Part shown: positions 28,021-36,806 of the stretch, piece after piece
Layout of the letters: each line of letters begins with the position of its first letter
How positions within the stretch are numbered: position 1 is the stretch's first letter
NCBI GenBank assembly: GCA_026416715.1
Contig: JAOAEQ010000006.1
Location: 18,598 to 82,597 of the forward strand
Length of the DNA: 64,000 nucleotides
DNA from: a bacterium
GTDB lineage: Bacteria; UBP4; UBA4092; JAOAEQ01
Direction: 5' to 3'
Notes under the pieces: generated by a model
Database searches by the model: none
Seen by the model: the letters and a program-made list of their open reading frames with translations, nothing else
Told to the model about the DNA's origin: nothing
Translations under genes and position numbers: made by a program

Positions 28021-28204
28021 ATTCCGCATTTTGGTAAGCCGGAATTTGAAACCATTATAGCGTTTACTGATTTTCCTTGCAACTAAACAATAGTTATCGC
28101 ATTGGGTCTTCCTATAACCATAATTTTTGGGGTCAACGATAATCTTTCGCTGGGTTATACTAGTAATGTTTTGAGGCAAGCTAATCTTTTCCTTGATAAA
28201 AGAT
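28021..28204. other. divergent intergenic region, nothing recognised
   Basis: It lies between the divergently transcribed sensor kinase and the fab operon promoter. I see no open frame, palindrome or RNA signature. Confidence 0.5.
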
Positions 28205-28234
28205 TTGACAATATCTGGCTGTTTCCTCTATAAT
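28205..28234 (+). promoter_or_regulatory. consensus sigma-70 promoter of the yceD-rpmF-fab operon
   Basis: TTGACA (28205-28210) and TATAAT (28229-28234) match the consensus fully with an 18-nt spacer. Transcription would begin near 28241, leaving a leader of about 230 nt before yceD at 28474. Confidence 0.85.
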
Positions 28235-28237
28235 AAA

Positions 28238-28455
28238 TGCTCAAAATTTAAAAAAGCGGTAGCCTCATTATTAATTTTGTTGAGCAGGACTTAGAGAACA
28301 ACCTGCGCCGTTGCAGCGGAAATCTAAAACGCATAACTCATACTTTGTAACCCTTTTTGAAATTTGGATTTGTGCTTTTGGCATTCCAGCAACGGAGGTG
28401 CTGGCTGTTGTCTACGTCCTGAATCTAGCACGCATCAAATCTCGATTTTGTAGCA
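28238..28455 (+). ncRNA. candidate structured leader RNA of the fatty-acid operon
   Basis: The non-coding leader has a set of nested complementary segments. TGCTCAAAAT (28238-28247) pairs with ATTTTGTAGCA (28445-28455). AGGAC (28286-28290) pairs with GTCCT (28416-28420), ACAAC (28298-28302) with GTTGT (28407-28411), and CCGTTGC (28308-28314) with GCAACGG (28389-28395). Competing local hairpins exist: CTGC/GCAG (28303-28316), and CCAGCA/TGCTGG (28386-28404) with loop ACGGAGG, whose loops are themselves complementary. Mutually exclusive or kissing folds of this kind are typical of regulatory leaders. I recognise no known riboswitch, T-box or ribosomal-protein leader signature. The TSS is inferred. 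Confidence 0.45.
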
Positions 28456-28473
28456 GATTTTGAAGGGAGAATT

Positions 28474-29025
28474 ATGGTTATCGATTTGTCGCTGCTGGAG
28501 GAGGGAACGTCTTACCAAGAATTTCTAACTCCTGCAGAAATATTTACAGCGATTGATATCTTATTACACCTTATAACTCCGGTTAAGACCCAACTCCAGT
28601 TCATTAAAACTGGCAACAATATCCTACTGAACGGGATAAGTTCCACCTCAGTAGAATTAAGTTGCAGCCGATGTTTAGAACCGTTTGTCTATTCGATTAC
28701 GGCACCGTTTAGCTATGAACTTCGACAGAAACCAGAACTTGCGACTCCTACTGCGATCAATCTGGAGTTTGAAGCTGAAGAGACACTATTCCAAGAGGAT
28801 GCCGCGGAAATTGTGTATTATACCGGAACAAGAATTGAGTTGATTGATGAAATACGACAGGAACTGGAACTAGCGATTCCGATGCAGCCGTTATGTAGCG
28901 AAAATTGCGCGGGATTATGTATTCAATGTGGGGCGAACCTAAACAAAGGGAAATGCAGTTGTCCTCCGATTGACAAAGAGAATCCCTTTGCTGTATTAAA
29001 ACAGAAAATTAAACCCAAAATATGA
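28474..29025 (+). CDS. yceD: YceD/DUF177 family protein
   Basis: The 183-residue protein has the DUF177 signature: a Cys pair in LSCSRCLEPFVYSI, an acidic segment (NLEFEAEETLF), an IELIDEIRQELELAIPMQPLC stretch, and a Cys-rich C-terminal knuckle (CSENCAGLCIQCGANLNKGKC). In many bacteria this gene directly precedes rpmF, as here; in some it influences 23S rRNA maturation or accumulation. AGGGAG lies 6 nt before the ATG. It is the first gene behind the consensus promoter and long leader. Confidence 0.88.
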   Translation: MVIDLSLLEEGTSYQEFLTPAEIFTAIDILLHLITPVKTQLQFIKTGNNILLNGISSTSVELSCSRCLEPFVYSITAPFSYELRQKPELATPTAINLEFEAEETLFQEDAAEIVYYTGTRIELIDEIRQELELAIPMQPLCSENCAGLCIQCGANLNKGKCSCPPIDKENPFAVLKQKIKPKI

Positions 29026-29079
29026 TTATGATTCCACCGATTTTTTGACTGATTATCTAGAGTAAAACCTAAAACGGAT

Positions 29080-29120
29080 AAATCTGGGTAATCTACCGTT
29101 AATAATCTGTGTAATCGAAT
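29080..29120. repeat. tandem GGTAATCTGTGTAATC-type words
   Basis: Two copies, AAATCTGGGTAATC (29080-29093) and ATAATCTGTGTAATCGAAT (29102-29120), sit in the yceD-rpmF gap. The same word precedes fabF at 33693. Confidence 0.6.
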
Positions 29121-29139
29121 TTCTATAGAAAGGTAGAAT

Positions 29140-29319
29140 ATGCCTGTACCAAAACGTCGAACGTCGAAATCACGACGAGATAAACGTCGAACCCATTATA
29201 AATTAAATCAACCGGGGATATCGGTCTGTCCGAAATGTAAACAGCCGAAACCGCCGCATCGGGTCTGCCCGCATTGTGGCGAGTATAAGGGCAGAAAAAT
29301 TATTGAAACGAAAGCGTAA
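29140..29319 (+). CDS. rpmF: 50S ribosomal protein L32
   Basis: This 59-residue gene starts MPVPKRRTSKSRRDKRRTHY, the invariant L32 N-terminus. Four cysteines (C30, C33, C43, C46) in VCPKCKQPK and RVCPHCGEYKG form the zinc ribbon found in L32 of many bacteria. AGAAAGGT precedes the ATG. The yceD-rpmF-plsX-fab order is a widespread arrangement that couples ribosome production to membrane lipid synthesis. Confidence 0.96.
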   Translation: MPVPKRRTSKSRRDKRRTHYKLNQPGISVCPKCKQPKPPHRVCPHCGEYKGRKIIETKA

Positions 29320-29330
29320 TTACTTCTTAA

Positions 29331-29412
29331 CGAAAAAAACTTAAGAACGGATGAACGTAAGAAAATATGGTCATCATAAGATTCTGGTTCCTCGGTTCTT
29401 TCGTTCTTTCGT
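29331..29412. repeat. GAAC/GTTC octamer inverted repeat with ATCATAAGATT core (copy 1)
   Basis: The left part carries AAGAACGG, ATGAACGT and AAGAAAAT words. The core ATCATAAGATT is at 29373-29383, and the right part carries GGTTCCTC, GGTTCTTT and CGTTCTTT words at 8-nt spacing. The same layout and core recur at 37972-38060. It fills the rpmF-plsX gap; no Shine-Dalgarno sequence is visible before plsX. Confidence 0.65.
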
Positions 29413-29425
29413 TGCATAACGTATC

Positions 29426-30436
29426 ATGAGAATCGCTGTCGATGCTATGGGTGGAGATAACGCTCCGGCAAGTGTGGTTGAAGGAGCAATTGCTGCAGCG
29501 AATAAGTTTAAGGTCGGTATCTTACTCGTTGGACAAACAGAGGCAATTAAACCGTATATAAGCCGGTCGCAATCGGATGTTTCCGGCATCGAAATCGTTG
29601 AAGCGCCGGAAGTAGTTGATATGCATGAATCGCCATCCGTTGCCTTGAAACAGAAGAAGAATTCATCGATCAATATCTGTATGCAGCTGGTAAAAGAGGG
29701 GAAAGCGGCGGCGGTAGTTTCCGCAGGGAATACCGGCGCGGTTATGGCGGCGGCGCTTTTTACCCTCGGTCGGTTAGAAGGGGTTAGCCGACCGGCAATA
29801 GCGGCACCGATCCCCACTAGAAAGGGATTCTGTATTCTTCTCGATGTCGGAGCGAACGTTGATTGTCGTCCGCAGCATTTAGTACATTTTGCGGTAATGG
29901 GAAAAGTGTTTGCGGAAAAAGTATTCCAGCGTGAGCATGCCCGAGTCGGATTGTTAAGTATTGGCGAGGAAAAAACGAAAGGAAACGAATTAACGCTCCA
30001 AACCTACGAACTGTTAGAAAAAGCACCGATAAATTTCATTGGCAATGTTGAAGGAAGAGATATCGTTAGCGGTGAAGTTGATGTTGTTGTCTGCGACGGG
30101 TTTATCGGAAATGTTATTCTGAAATTTGCAGAAGGTTTTGCTGAAATGTTTATGTCAACCGCAAAACAGTTCTTTTTAGCTGGAACCGATTCTGCGCAAG
30201 TACCGGTTCAAGAAGCATTTCGGTCGTTTGCGAAAAAAATGGATTATTCTGAATATGGCGGCGCTCTGTTGCTTGGATTAAACGGAACTTGCGTTATCAG
30301 TCACGGTGGGTCGTCTCCGAAAGCGATTATGAACGCAATTCGGGTTGGCGCAGAGTTTGTTACCGATGAAGTCAATCAGCATATAATCGAAGAGCTTCGA
30401 AAAGTCCAACAACATATTGAGAATGAAACCAAATAA
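29426..30436 (+). CDS. plsX: phosphate acyltransferase PlsX
   Basis: The 336-residue protein opens MRIAVDAMGGDNAPASVVEG, diagnostic of PlsX. It also has SAGNTGAVMAAALFTLGR, RPAIAAPIPT, LLDVGANVDCRPQHL, LLSIGEEKTKGNEL and VVCDGFIGNVILKFAEG. PlsX converts acyl-ACP and phosphate to acyl-phosphate, the donor for PlsY in glycerolipid synthesis, at the cytoplasmic membrane face. It stands between rpmF and fabH as in many fab clusters. Full length, with conserved motifs intact. Confidence 0.96.
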   Translation: MRIAVDAMGGDNAPASVVEGAIAAANKFKVGILLVGQTEAIKPYISRSQSDVSGIEIVEAPEVVDMHESPSVALKQKKNSSINICMQLVKEGKAAAVVSAGNTGAVMAAALFTLGRLEGVSRPAIAAPIPTRKGFCILLDVGANVDCRPQHLVHFAVMGKVFAEKVFQREHARVGLLSIGEEKTKGNELTLQTYELLEKAPINFIGNVEGRDIVSGEVDVVVCDGFIGNVILKFAEGFAEMFMSTAKQFFLAGTDSAQVPVQEAFRSFAKKMDYSEYGGALLLGLNGTCVISHGGSSPKAIMNAIRVGAEFVTDEVNQHIIEELRKVQQHIENETK

Positions 30437-30451
30437 TAGGGATTTATCGTT

Positions 30452-31483
30452 ATGACAACTGATACTTCACATCATTCAGGTTCAGGACATACTGCAAAAA
30501 TTCAGGGTGGCGTTGGCATAGTTGCTGTCGGTTCGTATGTCCCCGAGAAAATATTAACCAATCATGATTTAGAGAAGATGGTTGAAACCAGCGATGAATG
30601 GATTACTACCCGAACCGGCATTAAAGAACGACGAATTGCTGCTCCAGACCAAACGACTTCGGATATTGCAGTAATCGCAGCACAGCGTGCGCTTGAAAAA
30701 GCAAAAATGACCGCCGCTGAAATTGAACTGATTATTGTCGCTACCATAACCGGTGATGTTCTATTTCCAGCAACCGCATGTTATGTTCAGCAAAAACTTG
30801 GTGCGAAACATGCGTTCGCATTTGATATCAGCGCCGCGTGTACCGGATTCATATATGCGCTCTCTATCGCCAAACGGTTTATTATTACGGGGATGGTCAA
30901 AAATGCCTTGGTTATCGGCGCAGAAGAATTAAGCCGGTTTACTGACTGGACAGACCGGAACACCTGCGTTATTTTCGGAGATGGCGCCGGTGCCGTAATT
31001 TTGAAACCTGTTCCTGATGGGAAAGGAATTCTAACCGAATATCTGGGCAGTGATGGTTCCGCAGCGGATCTGATTTTTATTCCTGCGGGCGGAGCGAAAA
31101 CGCCAATTTCAGCAGAACAACTCGAACAGCGGCAGCAGTTTATTAAAATGAAAGGAAACGAAGTGTTCAAGTTTGCTGTTTTAGCAATGGGTAAATCTAT
31201 TAAACATGCGCTTGCCGATGCGCAGATTCATAGCGACCAAGTCTCATTGATGATTCCCCATCAGGCAAATATTCGAATTATTCAATCTTCAGCAGAACGA
31301 TTTAATATTCCGATGGAAAAAGTGTATGTGAATATTGATAAATATGGGAATACGTCAGCGGCATCAATTCCCATTGCTCTAGATGAAGCGGTACAATCCG
31401 GTAGAATTAAAGAAAATGATATTATTGTTCTCGTTGCATTTGGCGCGGGATTAACTTGGGGGTCCTGCGTTATAAGGTGGTAG
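30452..31483 (+). CDS. fabH: beta-ketoacyl-ACP synthase III
   Basis: FabH condenses acetyl-CoA (or a branched starter) with malonyl-ACP to begin fatty-acid synthesis. The 343-residue product shows the catalytic triad: Cys130 in DISAACTGF, His in MIPHQANIRI and Asn in YGNTSAASIPIAL. ETSDEWITTRTGIKERRI and GDGAGAVIL are also typical. The first 18 residues (MTTDTSHHSGSGHTAKIQ) form a Ser/His-rich extension not usual for the family; a start inside it is not obvious because the fold begins at GGVGIVAVGSYVPE. It starts 15 nt after plsX. Confidence 0.95.
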   Translation: MTTDTSHHSGSGHTAKIQGGVGIVAVGSYVPEKILTNHDLEKMVETSDEWITTRTGIKERRIAAPDQTTSDIAVIAAQRALEKAKMTAAEIELIIVATITGDVLFPATACYVQQKLGAKHAFAFDISAACTGFIYALSIAKRFIITGMVKNALVIGAEELSRFTDWTDRNTCVIFGDGAGAVILKPVPDGKGILTEYLGSDGSAADLIFIPAGGAKTPISAEQLEQRQQFIKMKGNEVFKFAVLAMGKSIKHALADAQIHSDQVSLMIPHQANIRIIQSSAERFNIPMEKVYVNIDKYGNTSAASIPIALDEAVQSGRIKENDIIVLVAFGAGLTWGSCVIRW

Positions 31484-31489
31484 ATTACT

Positions 31490-32443
31490 ATGAATAAACT
31501 AGCATTTATTTTTCCGGGACAGGGTTCTCAATCGGTTGGCATGGGTAAAGATTTTTATGATTCTTCTCCGACCGCTAGAGAGATTTTTGAATCAGCGAAT
31601 CGGATATTAGGTTGGTCATTAACCGATGTATGTTTCTCTGGTCCGGAAGAGAAATTAAAACAGACTGAATTTGCGCAACCGGCACTATTTACGGTGGGAT
31701 ATATTGCGTTTCAGTTGTTAGTAGATCAAGGAGTTCACCCTGCGGTTGTTGCTGGACATAGTCTTGGCGAATATACAGCATTAGCGGCTGCTGCTGTCTT
31801 AAGTTTTGAATCTGCATTAAAACTCGTTGCGGAACGCGGGCGATTAATGCAACGTGCAGGAACCGATAATCCGGGCAGTATGGCAGCGGTGTTGAGTCTA
31901 ACTGAATCGGAAGTCCAGGAAATTTGTCGGCAAGCAGAATCGGCAGGAACCGGATATGTAGGCGTAGCAAATTATAACTGTCCGGGGCAAATCGTGATTT
32001 CCGGAAGTGTCGCCAGTGTGGCGAAAGCAATCGAATTAATTTCTGCGCAAGGGAAAAAAGCGATTTTATTACCGGTAAGTGGGGCGTTCCATTCGCCCTT
32101 AATGGAATCAGCGGCTCGGACATTAACCGAGCTGATTCATCAATCCGAATTTAATCCGGCGAAAATTCCGGTAGTACAGAATGTTACTGCAGAATATACA
32201 CTAGACGCAGAAACACTTCAATCGAATTTAACGCAACAAATGTTATCGCCGGTGCGCTGGGAAGCGTCAGTTCGGAAAATGATAGATAACGGCATAACGT
32301 GTTTTATTGAAGCTGGAGTTGGTAAAGTATTAAGTGGTATGGTTAAACGGATTGACCGAGAAGTAATGACCTTGACTGTCGAGAACATTGCTGGATTAAA
32401 CACTGCGATTCAAATAATTAAGGAGAATAACCTATGTTCTTAA
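31490..32443 (+). CDS. fabD: malonyl-CoA:ACP transacylase
   Basis: FabD moves malonyl from CoA to ACP. The 317-residue product has FIFPGQGSQSVGMGKD at the N-terminus, the nucleophile Ser91 in VAGHSLGEYTALAAA, Arg in AERGRLMQRAG, and the catalytic His in SGAFHSPLMESA. The length is normal. It starts 6 nt after fabH, and its last 10 nt overlap fabG in another frame, so the three genes are coupled. Confidence 0.96.
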   Translation: MNKLAFIFPGQGSQSVGMGKDFYDSSPTAREIFESANRILGWSLTDVCFSGPEEKLKQTEFAQPALFTVGYIAFQLLVDQGVHPAVVAGHSLGEYTALAAAAVLSFESALKLVAERGRLMQRAGTDNPGSMAAVLSLTESEVQEICRQAESAGTGYVGVANYNCPGQIVISGSVASVAKAIELISAQGKKAILLPVSGAFHSPLMESAARTLTELIHQSEFNPAKIPVVQNVTAEYTLDAETLQSNLTQQMLSPVRWEASVRKMIDNGITCFIEAGVGKVLSGMVKRIDREVMTLTVENIAGLNTAIQIIKENNLCS

Positions 32444-33174
32444 CTGGACAGGTAGCGATTGTAACTGGAGCTGGTGCTGGAATTGGAAAAGCGATTTCGC
32501 TTGCGTTAGCGAAACAAGGCGCAGATATGGCGTTAACTGATATCAACCTTGAATCGGTTCAATTAACCGCACGGGAAATCGAATCGTTCGGAAGAAAAAC
32601 TTATTTTGCTCAGACGGATGTTTCCGATTCAGCGGCTGTGGAATCGTTTGTTAATACCGTAGCTGAGCGATTCGGTCGAATAGATATTCTGGTTAATAAT
32701 GCGGGTATAACTCGGGATACGTTATTAATCCGAATGAAAGATGCGGATTGGGATACTGTTTTGAAAATCAATTTAACCGGAACATTTAACTGTACCCGTG
32801 CAGTTAGTAAAATTATGGTAAAACAGCGGAGTGGTCGCATTGTCAACATTGCCTCGATTATTGGGTTAATTGGAAACGTTGGTCAAGCGAATTATGCCGC
32901 GAGTAAAGCTGGGGTTATTGCTCTAACGAAATCAACCGCAAAAGAACTTGCATCTCGCGGAATTCTGGTTAATGCAATTGCGCCAGGATTTATCATGACC
33001 CGAATGACCGAAGTTCTTTCCGAGCAGGTGAAATCTGAAATGTTAAAAAATATTCCTCTCGCGCGGTTCGGAACCCCGGATGATGTCGCTAATACGGTTC
33101 TCTTTTTAGTTTCAGATGCAGCGAGTTATATTACTGGCCAAGTTATCCAAGTTGACGGCGGTATGGTAATGTAA
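32434..33174 (+). CDS. fabG: 3-oxoacyl-ACP reductase
   Basis: The 246-residue short-chain dehydrogenase has the NADP-binding GAGAGIGKAISLAL motif and NNAGITRD. The catalytic residues are Ser141, Tyr154 and Lys158 (SIIGLIGNVGQANYAASKAG). The C-terminus, YITGQVIQVDGGMVM, is typical of FabG. It reduces beta-ketoacyl-ACP in each elongation cycle. Translation starts inside the last codons of fabD, which favours coupled translation. Confidence 0.95.
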   Translation: MFLTGQVAIVTGAGAGIGKAISLALAKQGADMALTDINLESVQLTAREIESFGRKTYFAQTDVSDSAAVESFVNTVAERFGRIDILVNNAGITRDTLLIRMKDADWDTVLKINLTGTFNCTRAVSKIMVKQRSGRIVNIASIIGLIGNVGQANYAASKAGVIALTKSTAKELASRGILVNAIAPGFIMTRMTEVLSEQVKSEMLKNIPLARFGTPDDVANTVLFLVSDAASYITGQVIQVDGGMVM

Positions 33175-33213
33175 GCAAAAAACATCGTATAAAGTCCAAA
33201 ACACCATATATGT

Positions 33214-33251
33214 TAGGTACTTGGTACTTGCTACTTAGTACTTGATATTTA
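33214..33251. repeat. heptamer-periodic GTACTTG repeat
   Basis: Five consecutive words of about 7 nt (GTACTTG, GTACTTG, CTACTTA, GTACTTG, ATATTTA) fill the gap between fabG and the acpP ribosome-binding site. Confidence 0.7.
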
Positions 33252-33276
33252 AAGGGGGAGGTGAGTCAGAACACTT

Positions 33277-33519
33277 ATGGCAGAGGAAATCTTTGAAAAA
33301 GTGAAACAAATTGTTGTCGATAAACTCGGTGTTAATGCTGACCGAGTGACTGGCAACGCTAAATTTGTTGATGACCTCGGTGCGGATTCATTAGACCAAG
33401 TTGAGTTGATTATGGAGTTCGAAGAGAAATTCGGTATCGAAATCCCGGACGAAGATGCGGAAAAAATCGCTACGATTGATGAAGCAGTTAAATATATCGA
33501 GTCCAAAACCGCAAAATAA
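33277..33519 (+). CDS. acpP: acyl carrier protein
   Basis: This 80-residue acidic four-helix protein carries Ser38 in the invariant [19 protein letters not shown], the 4'-phosphopantetheine attachment site. It is the carrier for all FAS-II intermediates and also donates acyl chains to PlsX. A strong GGGGGAGGTG (33254-33263) lies a rather long 13 nt before the ATG. It sits between fabG and fabF, as in E. coli. Confidence 0.97.
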   Translation: MAEEIFEKVKQIVVDKLGVNADRVTGNAKFVDDLGADSLDQVELIMEFEEKFGIEIPDEDAEKIATIDEAVKYIESKTAK

Positions 33520-33692
33520 GTGGTTGTTGAGAAAGATAGTATTTTGATTGTGAAGCGTGCTGGGTATAGTATGAATCGTAAATAGAGAATCTATTCTCAG
33601 TACGCTTTTACGCATTCATCAATTATCTTTATAATGTTTCAAAACGCAATTACACAGTTTAACGGTGGGTACAATTCGGGTACTCTGTTTAG

Positions 33693-33716
33693 GTAATCTG
33701 TGTAATCAAAATTCAT
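33693..33716. repeat. GTAATCTGTGTAATC intergenic word before fabF
   Basis: A further copy of the word seen at 29102-29120, ending 5 nt before the fabF start codon. No Shine-Dalgarno sequence is visible between acpP and fabF close to the start. Confidence 0.55.
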
Positions 33717-33721
33717 AAGCT

Positions 33722-34978
33722 ATGGTAACGAATACAAATAAACGCCGGGTGGTAGTAACCGGATTAGGTTTAATCACCCCAGTTGGTTTAGGAGTTAAGG
33801 AAACGTGGGACGCGCTGGTTGCAGGAAAAAGCGGCGTTGGCATGATAACCTATTTTGATACCACTGAATATCCGACGAAAATAGCCGCACAGGTTAAAGG
33901 GTTTGCGCCTGAAAATTATATTGACGCTAAAGAAGCAAAACGGCTCGAACGTTTTGTTTGTTTCGCGATTGCTGCGACAAAAGAAGCGATTCAAGATGCA
34001 GGATTAAATTTAGACCAGGAAGATGAAACGCGAATCGGGGTAATCATCGGCTCGGGGATTGGTGGATTAGATTTGCTTGAGCGGCAACATAGTATATTGC
34101 TCGAAAAAGGACCGAAACGGGTTTCTCCATTCCTAATCCCGATGATGATAATTAATATGGCAAGTGGTATGATTTCGATGCTCTTTAAGCTGAAAGGACC
34201 AAATACGGCTATTGCTACCGCTTGTGCTACCGGCTCGCATGCGATCGGTGATGCATTTAAAATCATACAACGCGGCGATGCAGAGGTGATGATTTGTGGT
34301 GGTGCAGAAGCAACCATTACGCCATTAGGAATAGCCGGATTCTGTTCGATGAAAGCCATGTCCACGCGAAATGATGAACCGGAAAAAGCCAGTCGTCCGT
34401 TTGATGCGCAGCGGGATGGTTTCGTTATGGGAGAAGGTGCCGGAGTTGTTGTTCTTGAATCATTAGACCACGCAATGAAACGAAACGCGCGGATTTATGC
34501 GGAAATCTCTGGATACGGGATGACCGCAGACGCATATCATATCACTGCTCCTGCTCCTGAGGGAGAAGGAGCCGCGCGGGCGATGGCGCTTGCTATTCAG
34601 GATGCGGGTTTGAAACCGGAAGACGTAGATTATATCAATGCACACGGTACCTCTACCGATTTAAATGATAAATTCGAAACGATGGCGATAAAAAAGGTTT
34701 TTGGCGACCATGCATATAAACTAGCGGTGAGTTCAACAAAATCAATGATTGGTCATCTACTTGGCGCTGCGGGTGGAGTCGAGTTTATTGTGAGTGTCCT
34801 GTCGATAGTAAACAATAAATTAACGCCAACGATAAACTATGAATTTCCCGATCCGGATTGTGATTTGGATTATGTTCCAAACCATGCCCGTGACGCACAG
34901 GTTGATGTCATACTCTCAAACTCACTTGGCTTCGGAGGCCATAACGCTACGATATTAGCTAAACGGTTTCAAGAATAG
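33722..34978 (+). CDS. fabF: beta-ketoacyl-ACP synthase II
   Basis: The 418-residue condensing enzyme has [18 protein letters not shown] at the N-terminus. The nucleophile is Cys168 in [15 protein letters not shown]; the catalytic histidines lie in [14 protein letters not shown] and [11 protein letters not shown]. It elongates acyl-ACP with malonyl-ACP. The length and the C-terminal [12 protein letters not shown] are canonical. It follows acpP after about 200 nt that contain only repeated words, and rnc starts 5 nt downstream. Confidence 0.96.
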   Translation: MVTNTNKRRVVVTGLGLITPVGLGVKETWDALVAGKSGVGMITYFDTTEYPTKIAAQVKGFAPENYIDAKEAKRLERFVCFAIAATKEAIQDAGLNLDQEDETRIGVIIGSGIGGLDLLERQHSILLEKGPKRVSPFLIPMMIINMASGMISMLFKLKGPNTAIATACATGSHAIGDAFKIIQRGDAEVMICGGAEATITPLGIAGFCSMKAMSTRNDEPEKASRPFDAQRDGFVMGEGAGVVVLESLDHAMKRNARIYAEISGYGMTADAYHITAPAPEGEGAARAMALAIQDAGLKPEDVDYINAHGTSTDLNDKFETMAIKKVFGDHAYKLAVSSTKSMIGHLLGAAGGVEFIVSVLSIVNNKLTPTINYEFPDPDCDLDYVPNHARDAQVDVILSNSLGFGGHNATILAKRFQE

Positions 34979-34983
34979 AACGT

Positions 34984-35685
34984 ATGCTTAGCAAGTTGGA
35001 AAAAATATTAGGATATACGTTTCGGAATCGGGAAACGCTAAATCTAGCGTTAACGCATACCTCCTATGTGAACGAAGAGCATCCGGGAGTAACCCAGGAT
35101 AATGAACGGTTGGAATTTCTTGGTGATGCGGTGATTAATTTCATTATCTCAGATTATATCTATCACCTGCAACCGGAACTGGACGAGGGAAAATTAGCAA
35201 AATTGAAAGCGGTGGTGGTAAGTGAAGCGGTATTAGCACGACAAGCGCGGGCAATTAAATTAGGTGAATTTCTCCGCCTGGGAAAAGGCGAACTGCGTTC
35301 TGGTGGCGCTAGTCGTGCATCCATTTTAGGCGATGCGTTTGAAGCGGTAGTCGGTGCGATGTATCTTGACGGTGGTATCGAAATAACCCGACAATTTATA
35401 CTGTCACAATTGCAGAGCACAATGGATGCCGTGCTCCATGATGCATATACGAAGGACTATAAATCGCTACTGCAAGAACTCGCCCAATCGGAAAGTGGCG
35501 CTACTCCGCGCTATGAGGTGGTTCGACAAAGCGGTCCCGACCATAATAAATTATTCGTGGTTAAGGTAACAATTCGCGGGCTCGATTATGGTATGGGTAA
35601 AGGGAAAAGTAAAAAGGAAGCGGAACAAAAAGCTGCACGGATGGGGTTTCGTAAATTACGGAGAGAACTTAGAAAAACGATTTGA
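34984..35685 (+). CDS. rnc: ribonuclease III
   Basis: RNase III cleaves double-stranded RNA, maturing rRNA and some mRNAs. The 233-residue protein has the catalytic domain signature NERLEFLGDAVINF and the second acidic cluster in GDAFEAVVGAMYLDGG. A C-terminal double-stranded RNA-binding domain (about 160-228) ends in GKGKSKKEAEQKAARMG. Its position right after fabF (5 nt) is common in bacteria whose fab cluster carries rnc. Confidence 0.96.
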   Translation: MLSKLEKILGYTFRNRETLNLALTHTSYVNEEHPGVTQDNERLEFLGDAVINFIISDYIYHLQPELDEGKLAKLKAVVVSEAVLARQARAIKLGEFLRLGKGELRSGGASRASILGDAFEAVVGAMYLDGGIEITRQFILSQLQSTMDAVLHDAYTKDYKSLLQELAQSESGATPRYEVVRQSGPDHNKLFVVKVTIRGLDYGMGKGKSKKEAEQKAARMGFRKLRRELRKTI

Positions 35686-35736
35686 ATGGTTATAAGCGAT
35701 ACATCTATCGCTGTAATCATTGTTTAAATTTTTTAA

Positions 35737-36786
35737 ATGAAACCTAGAATTTATTCGATTTTTTTACCACAACAAGGCTGTCCGAACCAATGTATCTATT
35801 GTAACCAAGTGGCAGTGACCGGGATAAAGTCAAGTCCGAGCTACAATGAAATCCAAGACCAGATTGTTTCTTTTCTCGCTGGAGAACGAACTTCGATTGA
35901 ACCAGAAATAGCGTTTTACGGCAGCAATTTTACCGGCCTTGCCTGGTCAACGCAGCAAGAATTGCTCGAACTGGTTAAACGAGCCAACCGCAAGACTGGA
36001 AAAAATGCTACGGTTAGAATTTCAACTCGACCAGATTATATCAACGAACCACTCCTTGCTCGATTAAAACGATATAATGTTTCAACCATTGAATTAGGGA
36101 TTCAATCGTTGTCAAATGAGGTTCTTGCAACGAGTAGAAGAGGGTATACCGCAGAAACCGCCTTGGCTGCTTGTAGAAACGTTATCTCTGCCGGATTTCA
36201 GCTCGGGGTTCATTTGATGCTCGGATTGCCTTATGATTCTGAAGAAACTGCATTGCAGTCTATAGATAAAATTCTTAGTGTTCATCCAAACTTTATTCGT
36301 TTACATCCGACTCTCGTTTTACGAGATACCGAGTTAGCGGAACTATATTATACTGGGAAATATCAACCGTTATCTCTTGACCAAGCTATAGCGTGGTGTA
36401 AGGAGATAGCGATTCGCTGTGAACAATCAGCTGTGCCTATTGTGCGATTTGGCTTGCAGCCAACCCCGGAACTCGGTAAACCCGGAACCATTATTGCAGG
36501 ACCATTCCATCCTGCATTTGGTGAATTAGTTAAATCAGCGATAGCGTTTGACCGAATGCATCAACAGTTGGCTAATCTGTTCGGCGCCCGGCAAACAAGC
36601 AGCACAATATCATTTTATGTCCCGGCAAACGAACTGTCAATCTACCGTGGACAACATAACCAGAATATCACTCGCTTAAAACAGCTCTGGCGTATTGATA
36701 ATCTTATGGTAAAAGCAATGCGGGATAATCATAAAGGTATAGAATCCGGTGAAAAAATATCAATGTTAAATTATTCTTCTATATAA
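35737..36786 (+). CDS. Elp3-like radical SAM protein
   Basis: The 349-residue protein has the radical SAM cluster motif at the N-terminus in QQGCPNQCIYCNQVAVTG (Cys-x3-Cys-x2-Cys) and the SAM-binding FYGSNFTGL and IELGIQSLSNEVL motifs. It resembles the Elp3 radical SAM subfamily, without the acetyltransferase domain of true Elp3. Genes of this type often follow rnc in bacterial fab/rnc clusters, as here. The reaction is unknown; tRNA or other nucleic-acid modification is a guess from the family name. The start is 51 nt after rnc; acd follows after 20 nt. Confidence 0.85.
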   Translation: MKPRIYSIFLPQQGCPNQCIYCNQVAVTGIKSSPSYNEIQDQIVSFLAGERTSIEPEIAFYGSNFTGLAWSTQQELLELVKRANRKTGKNATVRISTRPDYINEPLLARLKRYNVSTIELGIQSLSNEVLATSRRGYTAETALAACRNVISAGFQLGVHLMLGLPYDSEETALQSIDKILSVHPNFIRLHPTLVLRDTELAELYYTGKYQPLSLDQAIAWCKEIAIRCEQSAVPIVRFGLQPTPELGKPGTIIAGPFHPAFGELVKSAIAFDRMHQQLANLFGARQTSSTISFYVPANELSIYRGQHNQNITRLKQLWRIDNLMVKAMRDNHKGIESGEKISMLNYSSI

Positions 36787-36806
36787 AATAAAAGGAGTTA
36801 AAAACT

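Noticed and set aside
33214-33251. Tandem repeat considered as a CRISPR array
   Set aside because: The words are about 7 nt and degenerate, with no spacers and no cas genes in the window.
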